A stretch of DNA of 64,000 bases from Saprospiraceae bacterium (GTDB taxonomy: Bacteria > Bacteroidota > Bacteroidia > Chitinophagales > Saprospiraceae), in NCBI GenBank assembly GCA_028285545.1, contig JANQPA010000120.1:1-64000 (forward strand). Reading direction: 5' to 3'. Below the pieces are notes generated by a model. The model had not been told where the DNA came from, did no database searches, and saw only the letters and a program-made list of their open reading frames with translations. Positions 46,948 to 55,447 of this stretch are shown here, in pieces. The position numbers were made by a program, and so were the translations under genes. How positions within the stretch are numbered: the stretch's first letter is position 1; each line of letters starts with the position of its first letter.

Positions 46948-48063
46948 ATGATTATGAAATTAGCTGCCCTTATTATTAGTGTGTTTTTGAGTTATCAGGT
47001 TGATCTGGCCAATGTGAAAATTGATCCCGAAATAGTAATAAGGCACGACAAGGAAGATGCGGACTATATTGCCTTGGGAAAGCAGTTTCCTTCCGTTTGT
47101 AAAGTAGATCAAGGAGGTGATGGTACATTGGTAGCTCCTCGTTGGGTATTAACAGCTGCACATGTTGCAGAGGGGATGTATAGACGCAAAGGTTCGGATA
47201 TAAGGATTCATTTTGAAGGGCAAAAAGAAGGGTATGAAATAGATAAAATTTTCGTACACCCCGAATTCGTCCCCATGCAAGGTGCCGATATTGCCCTAAT
47301 TCAATTGAAAAAAGAAGTTAAAGGGATCGACCCTGTTGATTTTTATAATAAAAAGGATGAAGCAGGTAAAGAGATTGTTATCGTTGGCCATGGAGATTTT
47401 AAGAAAGGGAATGGAGGTGAATGGGTTCGAGATGGAAAGAAAAGGGCTGCTACAAATATTATTGATAAAACAAGTCAGGGTAAAATAATTTTTGATTTTG
47501 ATGAACCCGATAAAGGTACTGAGTTTGAAGGAACGGCAGGCAGAGGTGATAGTGGCGGGCCTGCTTTTATTTTAAACAAAGATAAACGATTTATTGCAGG
47601 AGTGAGCTCAGCTGGGATGCCGGGGAAAAATGGACCTGGAACCTATGGAGCTGTTGAGCATTATATTCGAGTGTCTCATTATTTTGATTGGATTAAAAAG
47701 ACGATGAAAAAGCCATTAGCTAAAAATGCGCTTTCTGAAAATTCTTTGCCTCGGAATCGACCACGTCCTGGCGGAAATCCGGTTATCAGACGAAGTGGAG
47801 GCCCGCTTCCAGGCCTGGGATTAATGCTCATGGAAGAAAATGGAAAAATTAGAATTGGTGGAAAGGCAGATCCTATGGTGCCTGAAGCTTTTCGTCAAGT
47901 GATGTTCAAACCTCCTTCATTTATCAAATCCTTTAATGGAAAGACCTATTCAAGCTTAGAGGATTTCAAAAAAGATTTCGCTGCAATTAAAAAAGGAAAT
48001 TCTTTTAAAATTGAATTTGAAATTCAGGGAGAGCTGAAATCCTATGAAGGACAAAAAATGTAA
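46948..48063 (+). CDS. trypsin-like serine protease with C-terminal extension
   Basis: S1-family peptidase of 371 residues with a weak signal peptide (LAALIISVFLSYQ). The catalytic triad is His72 (VLTAAHVAEG), Asp114 (GADIALIQLKK) and Ser202 (GRGDSGGPAFI). Residues 250-371 are an extension with a Pro/Gly-rich linker (RPRPGGNPVIRRSGG) and a C-terminal segment (PPSFIKSFNGKTYSSLEDFK) resembling the substrate-binding loop of PDZ-like modules. Secreted or periplasmic. Confidence 0.85.
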   Translation: MIMKLAALIISVFLSYQVDLANVKIDPEIVIRHDKEDADYIALGKQFPSVCKVDQGGDGTLVAPRWVLTAAHVAEGMYRRKGSDIRIHFEGQKEGYEIDKIFVHPEFVPMQGADIALIQLKKEVKGIDPVDFYNKKDEAGKEIVIVGHGDFKKGNGGEWVRDGKKRAATNIIDKTSQGKIIFDFDEPDKGTEFEGTAGRGDSGGPAFILNKDKRFIAGVSSAGMPGKNGPGTYGAVEHYIRVSHYFDWIKKTMKKPLAKNALSENSLPRNRPRPGGNPVIRRSGGPLPGLGLMLMEENGKIRIGGKADPMVPEAFRQVMFKPPSFIKSFNGKTYSSLEDFKKDFAAIKKGNSFKIEFEIQGELKSYEGQKM

Positions 48064-48079
48064 GGAATTCCAATGGCAT

Positions 48080-48943
48080 TTAAAGGCCAAATAAACTTTT
48101 AGCATTACCGCTTATTATTTTGTAAAAATCCTTTTCATTCAGGTAATCTGCCATTTCTTTAATTAGGGCCTCATATTTTTGATAGTGATTTTTTTCGGAA
48201 AATGGGCCCATACTTCCAAATAAAATCCGATCGGAGCCTAGTTTGGAAATGACATCTTTTATTTGTTTGGAAGGAATAAGGGAGGTCGTCAGGTAGAGAT
48301 TCGGCATTTTGTTCCAGCTAATAGAATTCAAAATCTCTCTTTGTATTTTATCATCAAGCTTAGCATTTGTTGGAGTAATAATGACAGGTACCGTGGAATG
48401 CCTTTTAGCTATAGCCACTAAGATATTTGCTTCTTTGCTGCTGCCTAAAGATATTATTAAAGGGATAGTATGTTTTTCGCAAAGTTCAAAATAACCTTCT
48501 ACCATGGGTAGGCTTAAAGAGAAATTATTGAGATCTGGATGTAAGGCAATGCCTGTAAATACATTTTTATATTTTTTATTGGTCAGGAATGGCTCAATTA
48601 GACCTGGATCGCTTTCCTTTGGTTTAGCCCAAAGTATTCCTTTAAATTTTTTGGGATTCTGATTAATTATTTCAAACATTTTCTGATTAGCTGAGTGTTG
48701 ACTCATATTACTACCAAATTCATTTGCTGCCTCATAATTTTTTAGAAAAACATAGTTGAGCCCTATCTGTTCGATTGTATTTATGAATAAACCTGAAGCA
48801 TTTTTAGTATGATTCTTTGCAAGAACTCCGGTATTAATATCAATAATATCAAATTCTTTCCAATTTTGACTTTGGCCTGATATGCCTCCTAAAATTAGTA
48901 TGCCAATAAACAAAGCTTTTAAATAGTATGATTTGGAGTTCAT
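48080..48943 (-). CDS. secreted amidohydrolase-like TIM-barrel protein
   Basis: Protein of 287 residues with signal peptide (KALFIGILILGGISGQSQ). The chain follows the amidohydrolase-2 (PF04909-like) order: IDINTGVLAKNHTKNASGLF, FKGILWAKPKESDPGLIEPF, GIALHPDLNNF, IPLIISLGSS, and the late GSDRILFGSMGPFSEKNHYQ that in active members carries the metal Asp. Several classical metal His are missing (there is no HxH near the start), so it may be non-catalytic or a divergent enzyme. It faces the protease gene with a 16-bp gap. Confidence 0.65.
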   Translation of the reverse strand: MNSKSYYLKALFIGILILGGISGQSQNWKEFDIIDINTGVLAKNHTKNASGLFINTIEQIGLNYVFLKNYEAANEFGSNMSQHSANQKMFEIINQNPKKFKGILWAKPKESDPGLIEPFLTNKKYKNVFTGIALHPDLNNFSLSLPMVEGYFELCEKHTIPLIISLGSSKEANILVAIAKRHSTVPVIITPTNAKLDDKIQREILNSISWNKMPNLYLTTSLIPSKQIKDVISKLGSDRILFGSMGPFSEKNHYQKYEALIKEMADYLNEKDFYKIISGNAKSLFGL

Positions 48944-49153
48944 AGTCTTGATATTTTGATAATAGGTGATGAAGAATTAGATATTTATTAAAAGGATTGG
49001 GAGAGTAGCCTTCTAATTTTTTTCAAGATGATCTATCTTTTTGTTAAAATCTTCTTAAGCTGGTAAAGGTTTGTCCAATTTTACCAGAATTAATCTCAAT
49101 ATCTAGTTCTGATTATTGTTTTATCATTACAATTTGAGGAGAGGTGAAAGCTT

Positions 49154-50107
49154 TTAGCGATCCTTTTTCTCGGCCTTTAATGCCTGATATTTTCTAGTTA
49201 AAAGCTTTTTATTACTATTAGGGTTTACAGAAGAAGTATAGGACAGGGAGATACCTGCAGAGGCAATTCCCATGTATGCCCGGTCAGCTATAGGAAGGTT
49301 TTCCCAGAGGCCATAAACAAGCCCCGCAAGGAAGGCATCTCCGGCTCCAATGGTATTAACAACTTTGATACTTGGAGCTTGAATCCATCCTGATTCCTGA
49401 CTATTCCGGAAGTATACTCCTGCCTGTCCAAGGGTAATAAAAATTTCTTGCAGACCTTTAGAAATAAACCATTCCCCTGCTTTTTTAATCAATTCTTCTG
49501 AATTTAAGGGCTGGCCAATTATTGATTCCGCCTCTTTAATATTTGGACAGAAAATGTCGATTTTGTCCAAAACGCCTTTCAACTTTATACTTAAAGGGGC
49601 AGAAACAGGATCTAGAATGAATTTTGTGTTTTTGCATTTGTCCAATATCCAGTGGATGGTATTCTTGGGTATATTGGTCTCCAGGATACAAAAAGATGAA
49701 GCATCTATAAAAGGCAAAAGGTGTTCAAGGTTTTCTGGCGACAGAGCGCTGAATGGATCAAGATCCGCAATCCCAAAAGCCATGTCATTGTGGCGATCCA
49801 TTCCCACAAGGTGCAAAGCGGAACTCCTGTTTTTTAAAAACAAACTCTTAGAGATGTCCAAGCCCAGGCTTTTGGCTTGATCGATCATCATCTTTGAAAA
49901 AGGGTCATCCCCCAAAACGGTAATTAGACTGACTGGCATCGAAAGCAAAGCAAGGTTCTCCGCAATATTCCGACCCACTCCGCCGGGAGTCATCTTTATT
50001 TTTCCCGGAACGGAATCGTATTCTTTTAAGCCCTTTTCAGGAAAGCCAATAATATCCATGATCGCTGCACCAATTACGCATACCCTCTGTTTTGCTTTTT
50101 CCGTCAT
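49154..50107 (-). CDS. PfkB-family carbohydrate/nucleoside kinase
   Basis: Ribokinase/PfkB kinase of 317 residues. Signature one is MTPGGVGRNIAENLALLSMP; signature two, with the catalytic Asp, is VNTIGAGDAFLAGLVYGL. The N-terminal CVIGAAIMDIIG and the ATP-site NIKEAESI are typical. The combination GGVGRNIAENLA with AAIMDI recalls pseudouridine kinase, but sugar or other nucleoside substrates are possible. It diverges across 65 bp from the BtpA-like gene. Confidence 0.85.
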   Translation of the reverse strand: MTEKAKQRVCVIGAAIMDIIGFPEKGLKEYDSVPGKIKMTPGGVGRNIAENLALLSMPVSLITVLGDDPFSKMMIDQAKSLGLDISKSLFLKNRSSALHLVGMDRHNDMAFGIADLDPFSALSPENLEHLLPFIDASSFCILETNIPKNTIHWILDKCKNTKFILDPVSAPLSIKLKGVLDKIDIFCPNIKEAESIIGQPLNSEELIKKAGEWFISKGLQEIFITLGQAGVYFRNSQESGWIQAPSIKVVNTIGAGDAFLAGLVYGLWENLPIADRAYMGIASAGISLSYTSSVNPNSNKKLLTRKYQALKAEKKDR

Positions 50108-50172
50108 TTAACAAAAATAATAGGATTATCTGTTTTGGACATTGTAATTTAGCTAAGTCAAAATTAGAAATT

Positions 50173-50970
50173 ATGGATTCTTTTAAAAAACTGTTTCCAA
50201 AGCCTTGTTCAGTAATAGCCGTTATCCATGTTAAAGCCTTACCAGGTACTCCTGGATATACAAAAGGAATGAATAACATTTTAGAGCAGGCTGTTTGGGA
50301 GGCAAAAATCTTTAAAGAGGCGGGGATGGATGCTATTATTATTGAAAACATGCACGACATTCCCTATCTCAATAGAAAAGTTGGCCATGAAATTAGTACG
50401 GCTATGTCCATAATTGGCTGGGAAGTGAAAAGAGCAAGTGGATTGCCCTGTGGGGTACAGGTATTGGCAGGTGCCAACAAGGCGGCTCTGGCAGTAGCCA
50501 AATCTGCTGACCTGGATTTTATTCGAGCAGAAGGGTTTGTATTTGCCCATATCGGAGATGAAGGTCGCTTTGAATCAGATGCAGGTGATTTGCTACGTTA
50601 TCGGAAAATGATTGATGCTGAGGACATTTTGGTTTTTACCGATATTAAGAAAAAACACAGCTCTCATGCTATTACCGATGATGTAGATATTGTTGAAACG
50701 GCCAAAGCGGCTTCTTTTTTTAGAAGTGATGGTTTAATTATTACGGGTTCTGTCACCGGGATGCCCCCAAACTTAAATGAACTAAAAACAGTAAAAAAAT
50801 CAACAGAAACACCAGTATTAACTGGTTCGGGGATTACTCTCGAAAACATATCACAATACCAAGATCACTGTGATGCTATGATCATAGGTTCCTGGTTTAA
50901 AAAAGATGGACACTGGGCAAATCCAGTGGACCCGGAAAGGATAAAAGTCTGGCAGCAGGCTTTAAGCTAA
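50173..50970 (+). CDS. BtpA/SgcQ family TIM-barrel protein
   Basis: Protein of 265 residues from the ATG at 50173; an in-frame ATG at 50092 lies inside the divergent kinase gene and I discount it. The family phrase VIAVIHVKALPGTPGY opens the barrel, then GMDAIIIENMHDIPYLN, CGVQVLAGANKAALAVAKS, FIRAEGFVFAHIGDEG, and the phosphate-binding ends IITGSVTGMPPN and VLTGSGIT. BtpA was linked to photosystem I biogenesis and SgcQ to a sugar operon, but the chemistry is not known. The divergent PfkB kinase hints at a nucleoside or sugar-phosphate pathway (inference). Confidence 0.85.
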   Translation: MDSFKKLFPKPCSVIAVIHVKALPGTPGYTKGMNNILEQAVWEAKIFKEAGMDAIIIENMHDIPYLNRKVGHEISTAMSIIGWEVKRASGLPCGVQVLAGANKAALAVAKSADLDFIRAEGFVFAHIGDEGRFESDAGDLLRYRKMIDAEDILVFTDIKKKHSSHAITDDVDIVETAKAASFFRSDGLIITGSVTGMPPNLNELKTVKKSTETPVLTGSGITLENISQYQDHCDAMIIGSWFKKDGHWANPVDPERIKVWQQALS

Positions 50971-51032
50971 ATAAGGTCATACGCCCCCTATATTCTCCTT
51001 ATATTTATCCGAATCATAAAATCATCAGCACC

Positions 51033-51581
51033 ATGACCAGAAGGATATTGTTTGTTTTTTTACCTCTCTTTTTTTTAGCAAGTACTGCCTATACCCAAAA
51101 AGGTAAACGGGTCAAAGGCCCGGTTATCGAAGAATATGGCCCAACCTTTGCTTTTGATAATCCGGATTTCAAAACAGATCCTAAAAAGGAATATAAAGTA
51201 GTTTTTGATATTCACAACTCTCCTGAAAACCCTTCAGCAGTAAACCCTATGATTAATACATTAGCTCGTTTTCTAAATATGCATGCTGGGGCTGGAGTTC
51301 CTCTAAAAAATTTGAAAGTAGTGGGCGTCATCCATAACAAGGCCAGTAAGGATGCAATGAGTAATGATGCTTACCGGGAAAAATTTGGTGTCGATAATCC
51401 TAATATTCCCCTGATGAGAGAGTTGGAAAAGGCAGGTGCTAAAATTTATATGTGCGGGCAATCTATTCATTCTCGGGGAGTAGATCCTGATCGAATGGCT
51501 AAGCCTGTCAAAACAGCCTTGTCCGCAATGACTGTTTTTTTAAGCTTGCAAAGTGAAGGCTATACTTTAATTCGATTTTAG
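51033..51581 (+). CDS. secreted DsrE-family protein
   Basis: DsrE/F-like protein of 182 residues with a signal peptide (RILFVFLPLFFLASTAYTQ). The Rossmann-like domain reads YKVVFDIHNSPENPSAVN, LKVVGVIHNKASKDAM and AGAKIYMCGQSIHSRGVD; the Cys of YMCGQS is at the position where DsrE-like proteins carry their reactive sulfur. It may handle sulfur compounds outside the cytoplasm or be inactive. It follows the BtpA-like gene by 62 bp. Confidence 0.8.
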   Translation: MTRRILFVFLPLFFLASTAYTQKGKRVKGPVIEEYGPTFAFDNPDFKTDPKKEYKVVFDIHNSPENPSAVNPMINTLARFLNMHAGAGVPLKNLKVVGVIHNKASKDAMSNDAYREKFGVDNPNIPLMRELEKAGAKIYMCGQSIHSRGVDPDRMAKPVKTALSAMTVFLSLQSEGYTLIRF

Positions 51582-51589
51582 TAGGAAAG

Positions 51590-51690
51590 GATTCATGTGG
51601 ATACGGATTCACGGACCTACGGCTTAAAAAATTGTATTCTCATGCCTTGAACCCGTATATACGTGAACCCGTGATTACGTAAAATTTCCC
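51590..51690. repeat. cgtgaacccgtg-type intergenic words
   Basis: Between the DsrE and M23 genes the sequence iterates degenerate words such as gtggatacggattcacgg and tacgtgaacccgtgattacg, with partial self-complementarity across the stretch. It shares vocabulary with 27368-27413, 53278-53365 and 11070-11110. No promoter can be seen reliably in it. Confidence 0.45.
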
Positions 51691-51693
51691 GAC

Positions 51694-53277
51694 ATGAAAA
51701 CAATTATACCTCTATTTTATTTAATCCTATTCTCCCTGCACCTGTCTGCCCAAGAAGCCCAATTTGGCCAGAGCGGGCCTGCAAAATTAGTGTGGCCCTT
51801 TGACAACAGCTTTTATATTAGCCCCCAAAACTCATCTCATGGTTGGCGGATGATTTGTGGGCCTGGATGTGGTCTGCATAGGAATAGTGATTATTATGCA
51901 TTGGACTGGTCACGGGCTAGCGTTTCAGCATGTGGGGCAGTATTTAATGCTCCATTAAGCGGAACAGTAATCTGTACTAGTGTTGGTAACAATACGGGCT
52001 ATGGTTATCAGATTATTATTCAATCGGAACAAGATTCCAATTATGCTTTTCGCATGGCACACATGCAAGAGGTGTGGGTAACCAGAGGGGCTTATGTGAA
52101 GGCAGGTGAGCCAATCGGTAGGGTAGGAGATACCGGTAACGGAGGCTGTCATGGACACTTGGCAGTATATAAAAATATATATGATCAGGCAGATGGTAAT
52201 GGTCAAAATGCCCTCCACCATTTGAGTATCTGCAACTTTGTTCCTACCCCTTATGATGATGCAGCTTATTTTTCTCAGCCATTTGATTTTGTCAGAGGGG
52301 ATGGTTTAAAAGGAGATTTATCCTTATTGAATAATTATGAAGTAGCTAGAGAGGATTCACTTTATTTCAAAGTACGGGTCTTTAATCCGGGCTTGTCGAC
52401 CTGGGAAGGGAGTGTGGGGATTCAAATGCAACGGGGAGAATCTTTTGACCAAGGTATAGGTGGCCAGGCTATTGTGAAAACGGACAAAATGGTTTTCGAA
52501 AAAGGAGACACTCTGGAAGTCCTAATGCCTCTAAGTATGAGCGTTCACTCCACTGGAGAATATACCGCTTTTCTGGTTTTTTACTCAGAGGAATTTTCAG
52601 ATATCCATAATAGTAATGTTCAGGTAAAAACCCCCTTAAGGAGCAAAAACTTCCGATTATCTTCACGGCAGTTATGTAATTTAGATGAACCCAATGATGA
52701 AGCATCCATTGCCACTCCCTTATTTGCCGAGCCTTTAAGTGAAAAAACGAATCGTAAAAAGAGAACTGATTTCATTTCTGTTTTTAATGATGAAAAAGAT
52801 GTTTTTACTTTTTCTACAACTAAGTCGGGCCGGATGAAAATAAAATTTCCTGCCAGGCATAGATATGAATTGAACGTCTTTGATCAATCCGGTCCAATTA
52901 GCCTATCAAATATTGAAGATGATTTTTCATTTCTAACCTCCTCAGGGAGCAATTATTTTATAGAGTTTTCTGGCCGTGCCAGCTGTGGACTGCCTTATGA
53001 ATTTGATTACCAATGGGAGCCTATTAATGACTTGGTTTGGACTATTAACGCCACTGATCAATTAAACAATGAATTCATTGTCTTATCTGCAGCAGAGGTT
53101 GAATGGAAAATATTTGACCTCATGGGGCGGGAGCTCTTTTCTTCCGGTGTTCAGGCCCTGGAAAAGGGAGAATATTTTTTTACTACAAAACTGGATAATA
53201 TGATTTCAGGAGTTTACCTTGCGGCCTTGTTCGAAAAAGGAAGATTTGTGGAGCAAAGGAAGTTTTATTGGAAGTGA
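51694..53277 (+). CDS. secreted M23 peptidase with T9SS-type C-terminal domain
   Basis: Protein of 527 residues with signal peptide (YLILFSLHLSAQ). The M23 domain (about 30-175) has GLHRNSDYYALDW as first His-Asp zinc pair and GCHGHLAVY as the HxH ligand and catalytic His, with the family glycine loops VKAGEPIGRVGDTGN. Four or more Cys (MICGPGCG, SACGAV) suggest disulfides. A middle beta-sandwich (about 200-440) follows. The last 80 residues (EWKIFDLMGRELFSSG, ISGVYLAALFEKG) are a Por/T9SS-type sorting domain. It should cut peptidoglycan or peptide cross-links after export. Confidence 0.85.
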   Translation: MKTIIPLFYLILFSLHLSAQEAQFGQSGPAKLVWPFDNSFYISPQNSSHGWRMICGPGCGLHRNSDYYALDWSRASVSACGAVFNAPLSGTVICTSVGNNTGYGYQIIIQSEQDSNYAFRMAHMQEVWVTRGAYVKAGEPIGRVGDTGNGGCHGHLAVYKNIYDQADGNGQNALHHLSICNFVPTPYDDAAYFSQPFDFVRGDGLKGDLSLLNNYEVAREDSLYFKVRVFNPGLSTWEGSVGIQMQRGESFDQGIGGQAIVKTDKMVFEKGDTLEVLMPLSMSVHSTGEYTAFLVFYSEEFSDIHNSNVQVKTPLRSKNFRLSSRQLCNLDEPNDEASIATPLFAEPLSEKTNRKKRTDFISVFNDEKDVFTFSTTKSGRMKIKFPARHRYELNVFDQSGPISLSNIEDDFSFLTSSGSNYFIEFSGRASCGLPYEFDYQWEPINDLVWTINATDQLNNEFIVLSAAEVEWKIFDLMGRELFSSGVQALEKGEYFFTTKLDNMISGVYLAALFEKGRFVEQRKFYWK

Positions 53278-53365
53278 TCACGTGTTCACGTTTATACGGG
53301 CTTTGGTAAGGGAATACTATTTTTCAAGGCCGTGAATCCGTGAGCCCGTAAACTCGTGAATACAT
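53278..53365. repeat. cgtgaacccgtg-family hairpin between M23 and TRIC genes
   Basis: The left arm (gttcacgtttatacgggct, 53284-53302) and right arm (agcccgtaaactcgtgaata, about 53343-53362) are complementary apart from one small shift. The TRIC start follows within 10 bp of the right arm, so the hairpin is in or near its leader. Same word family as 27368-27413 and 51590-51690. Confidence 0.55.
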
Positions 53366-53369
53366 ATAA

Positions 53370-53972
53370 ATGACCATCATCTACACTCTTGACCTCATCG
53401 GTACTTTTGTATTCGCTATTAGCGGAATGCTGGCAGCTGCCAATAAACAGTTTGATGTTTTTGGCGCCTCTGTCATTGCCTTTGTGACGGCCGTTGGAGG
53501 GGGTACCCTTCGCGATGTACTAATTGGTTCACAACCAGTAGGATGGATGAAGGATCTGAATTATTTAGCCGTAATCGTCCTGGCAGTTCCAGTCAGCTAT
53601 TTTTTCCGACCCTTCATTCAGAAATTAAGAAAAACAATGTTTTTGTTCGATACGATTGGCATCGGATTGTTTACCATTCTTGGATTGCAGAAAACCTTGG
53701 ATTTGGGTTTACATGCAGTGGTAGCAGTAATGATGGGTGCCGTATCTGCTGTATTTGGGGGGGTGATAAGAGACCTGTTGTCTAATGAAGTTCCCTTGAT
53801 TTTTCGGAAGGAAATTTACGCTACTGCTTGTATTGCCGGGGGTATTCTTTATTTAATTCTTGGCTATTTTCAACTCGATTATAATATTAAGCTAATTAGT
53901 ACCGTCATCTTCATCATCGTTATCCGGATTTTTGCGGTGAGGAAGCATTGGAGTTTGCCATTGATTAAATAA
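53370..53972 (+). CDS. trimeric intracellular cation channel (TRIC/YicG) family protein
   Basis: Inner-membrane protein of 200 residues with about seven hydrophobic helices in two related halves. Each half has the diagnostic glycine motif: AVGGGTLRDVLIG and VFGGVIRDLLSNEVP. The bacterial TRIC channel conducts K+ or Na+ as a homotrimer. Length is normal. It faces fdhD, with a shared hairpin at the 3' ends. Confidence 0.9.
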   Translation: MTIIYTLDLIGTFVFAISGMLAAANKQFDVFGASVIAFVTAVGGGTLRDVLIGSQPVGWMKDLNYLAVIVLAVPVSYFFRPFIQKLRKTMFLFDTIGIGLFTILGLQKTLDLGLHAVVAVMMGAVSAVFGGVIRDLLSNEVPLIFRKEIYATACIAGGILYLILGYFQLDYNIKLISTVIFIIVIRIFAVRKHWSLPLIK

Positions 53973-53978
53973 GAGTTA

Positions 53979-54023
53979 TAGGGTATTGGGGTATTAGGAT
54001 ATTAGGACCTTCCCAATACCCTA
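53979..54023. terminator. bidirectional hairpin between TRIC and fdhD
   Basis: Perfect 12-bp arms tagggtattggg (53979-53990) and cccaatacccta (54012-54023). The right arm overlaps the fdhD stop. The loop contains another two copies of the word gtattagg/atattagg, linking it to the gggtattggg family (57333-57378, 28820-28860 and 234-262). Confidence 0.7.
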
Positions 54024-54857
54024 ATACACTCTATGCCTCCCACAATAAACATTAAAAGAATTAGTGCGCAAAAAACCAACCAGGGTAATTCCATGTTCTT
54101 TGGCCAATTCAATAGCTAAGCTAGAAGGAGCGCCGATAGCTGCGATGAATCCAACTCCTGCCATGATGGCTTTTTGGACCAATTCAAAACTAATTCGACC
54201 ACTTAGGAGAAGAAGGTGATCTTGGATGGGGATCATATCCCTTTGCAGAGCTTTGCCAATCAGTTTGTCCAGGGCATTGTGTCGACCTACGTCTTCTGCA
54301 TCCAGGATTAGATTACCGTCCAGGTTGAATAGGGCTGCTGCATGATTGCCTCCAGTAATGCTAAAAATAGCTTGTGATTGAAAAAGTCGGTTGGGTAAAG
54401 AACCGAGCAGTTTTGCTTTTGCTTTTGGGTGTAATAGTTTGGGAACAACATTAGGCTCTGTTTTTATGAGATCAATGGATGTTTTGCCACACACACCGCA
54501 GCTGGAGGAGGTATAAGAATTTCTGCTTTGATTAGAAATGTCTGCTTTAAGGCTGTCCACTAAATCAATTAAAACCGTGCTTTCATCAACCTGTTTTCCA
54601 GCAAGCACCTGATCTTTATTTTTGATAATACCTTCCGTAAATAAATATCCTATTGCAAGATCAATATCATTACCTGGAGTTCGCATGGTAATGGCCAAAT
54701 TTTCCTCTACGCGACTATTTGCAGGACCACTGCCCAGACGTATTTCTACTGGAGCTTCAATGGCCACCTGATCCTCCTCATGTGAATTAGTATCCGTTTT
54801 AAATTTAACAACATTAAGCTTTTTGATTCCTGGGTAAGCTTTTTCTTTGGTCAGCAT
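54021..54857 (-). CDS. fdhD: formate dehydrogenase accessory sulfurtransferase FdhD
   Basis: FdhD moves sulfur from a cysteine desulfurase to the molybdenum cofactor of formate dehydrogenase. It has 278 residues. The conserved pair is Cys120-Gly-Val-Cys123 in SSSCGVCGKTS; other family segments are IDLAIGYLFTEGII, LILDAEDVGRHNALDKLIG and LLLSGRISFELVQKAIMAG. No formate dehydrogenase is in the window. It diverges from blaI across 218 bp. Confidence 0.92.
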   Translation of the reverse strand: MLTKEKAYPGIKKLNVVKFKTDTNSHEEDQVAIEAPVEIRLGSGPANSRVEENLAITMRTPGNDIDLAIGYLFTEGIIKNKDQVLAGKQVDESTVLIDLVDSLKADISNQSRNSYTSSSCGVCGKTSIDLIKTEPNVVPKLLHPKAKAKLLGSLPNRLFQSQAIFSITGGNHAAALFNLDGNLILDAEDVGRHNALDKLIGKALQRDMIPIQDHLLLLSGRISFELVQKAIMAGVGFIAAIGAPSSLAIELAKEHGITLVGFLRTNSFNVYCGRHRVY

Positions 54858-55015
54858 AGCCTAATTTTTTTCAAAAAAATAAAAAAAAGATAATAAAATC
54901 TGGCAGAAAAAAAGATGCCTGTAAATGATTGATTTTAAATTAATTACTCTTTGTCTTTTAAAAAATGAGGGCATCTGAATTAAAAACAAAACGAAAAAAA
55001 TAATTGTTCAACGAT

Positions 55016-55054
55016 AAAAATAGTTGACAAACGATTTTTTTAGTTTTACCTTTG
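55016..55054 (+). promoter_or_regulatory. blaI promoter with overlapping operator-like dyad
   Basis: The inverted repeat aaaaatagtt-gaca-aacgattttt (55016-55039, 9 of 10 pairs) overlaps the TTG (55024-55026) of a Bacteroidota-type promoter whose -7 element is TACCTTTG (55047-55054, spacer 20). A direct repeat ending caacgat/aaacgat (about 55009-55034) also covers it. Autoregulation by the BlaI-type repressor is inferred. Confidence 0.6.
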
Positions 55055-55075
55055 TTTTAAATAAACATTTTAGAT

Positions 55076-55444
55076 GTGAAACGACTAACGACAAAAGAAG
55101 AAGCCATAATGCAAATTATTTGGCAAAAGGGAAAAGCCTTTGCCAAAGAGGTGTGGGAAGAGCACGAAATACCTAAGCCACACATTAACACAGTATCGAC
55201 TGTGATGCGCAAGCTGGTGGACAAGGGCTACTTAGCTTATGAAGATTTTGGCAGCACTTATCGGTATTATCCACTTATTTCAAAAGAAGAATACACTAGG
55301 CAGATATTAGGCCCTAAGCTGGCTAATTTTTTTGATGATTCTTATAAAAATGTAGTTGCATTTTTCGCAAAAGAAGAGCAGATCTCGGAAAAAGATCTTC
55401 GGGAAATAATTGAAATGATTGAAAAAAAGAAAGGAAAGAAATAA
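55076..55444 (+). CDS. BlaI/MecI/CopY-family transcriptional repressor
   Basis: Winged-helix repressor of 122 residues: KEEAIMQIIWQKGKAFAKEV, then recognition helix HINTVSTVMRKLVDKGYLAY and wing STYRYYPLIS, followed by a dimerisation helix (YKNVVAFFAKEE to the basic C-terminus). The start is GTG at 55076; an ATG two bases earlier is out of frame and closes at once. It is repressor partner of the M56 peptidase that starts 3 bp after its stop. Confidence 0.92.
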   Translation: MKRLTTKEEAIMQIIWQKGKAFAKEVWEEHEIPKPHINTVSTVMRKLVDKGYLAYEDFGSTYRYYPLISKEEYTRQILGPKLANFFDDSYKNVVAFFAKEEQISEKDLREIIEMIEKKKGKK

Positions 55445-55447
55445 GCC

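Noticed and set aside
50092-50172. Longer start of the BtpA-like gene
   Set aside because: It would overlap the divergent kinase start and adds residues unlike the family; the ATG at 50173 fits the conserved N-terminus.
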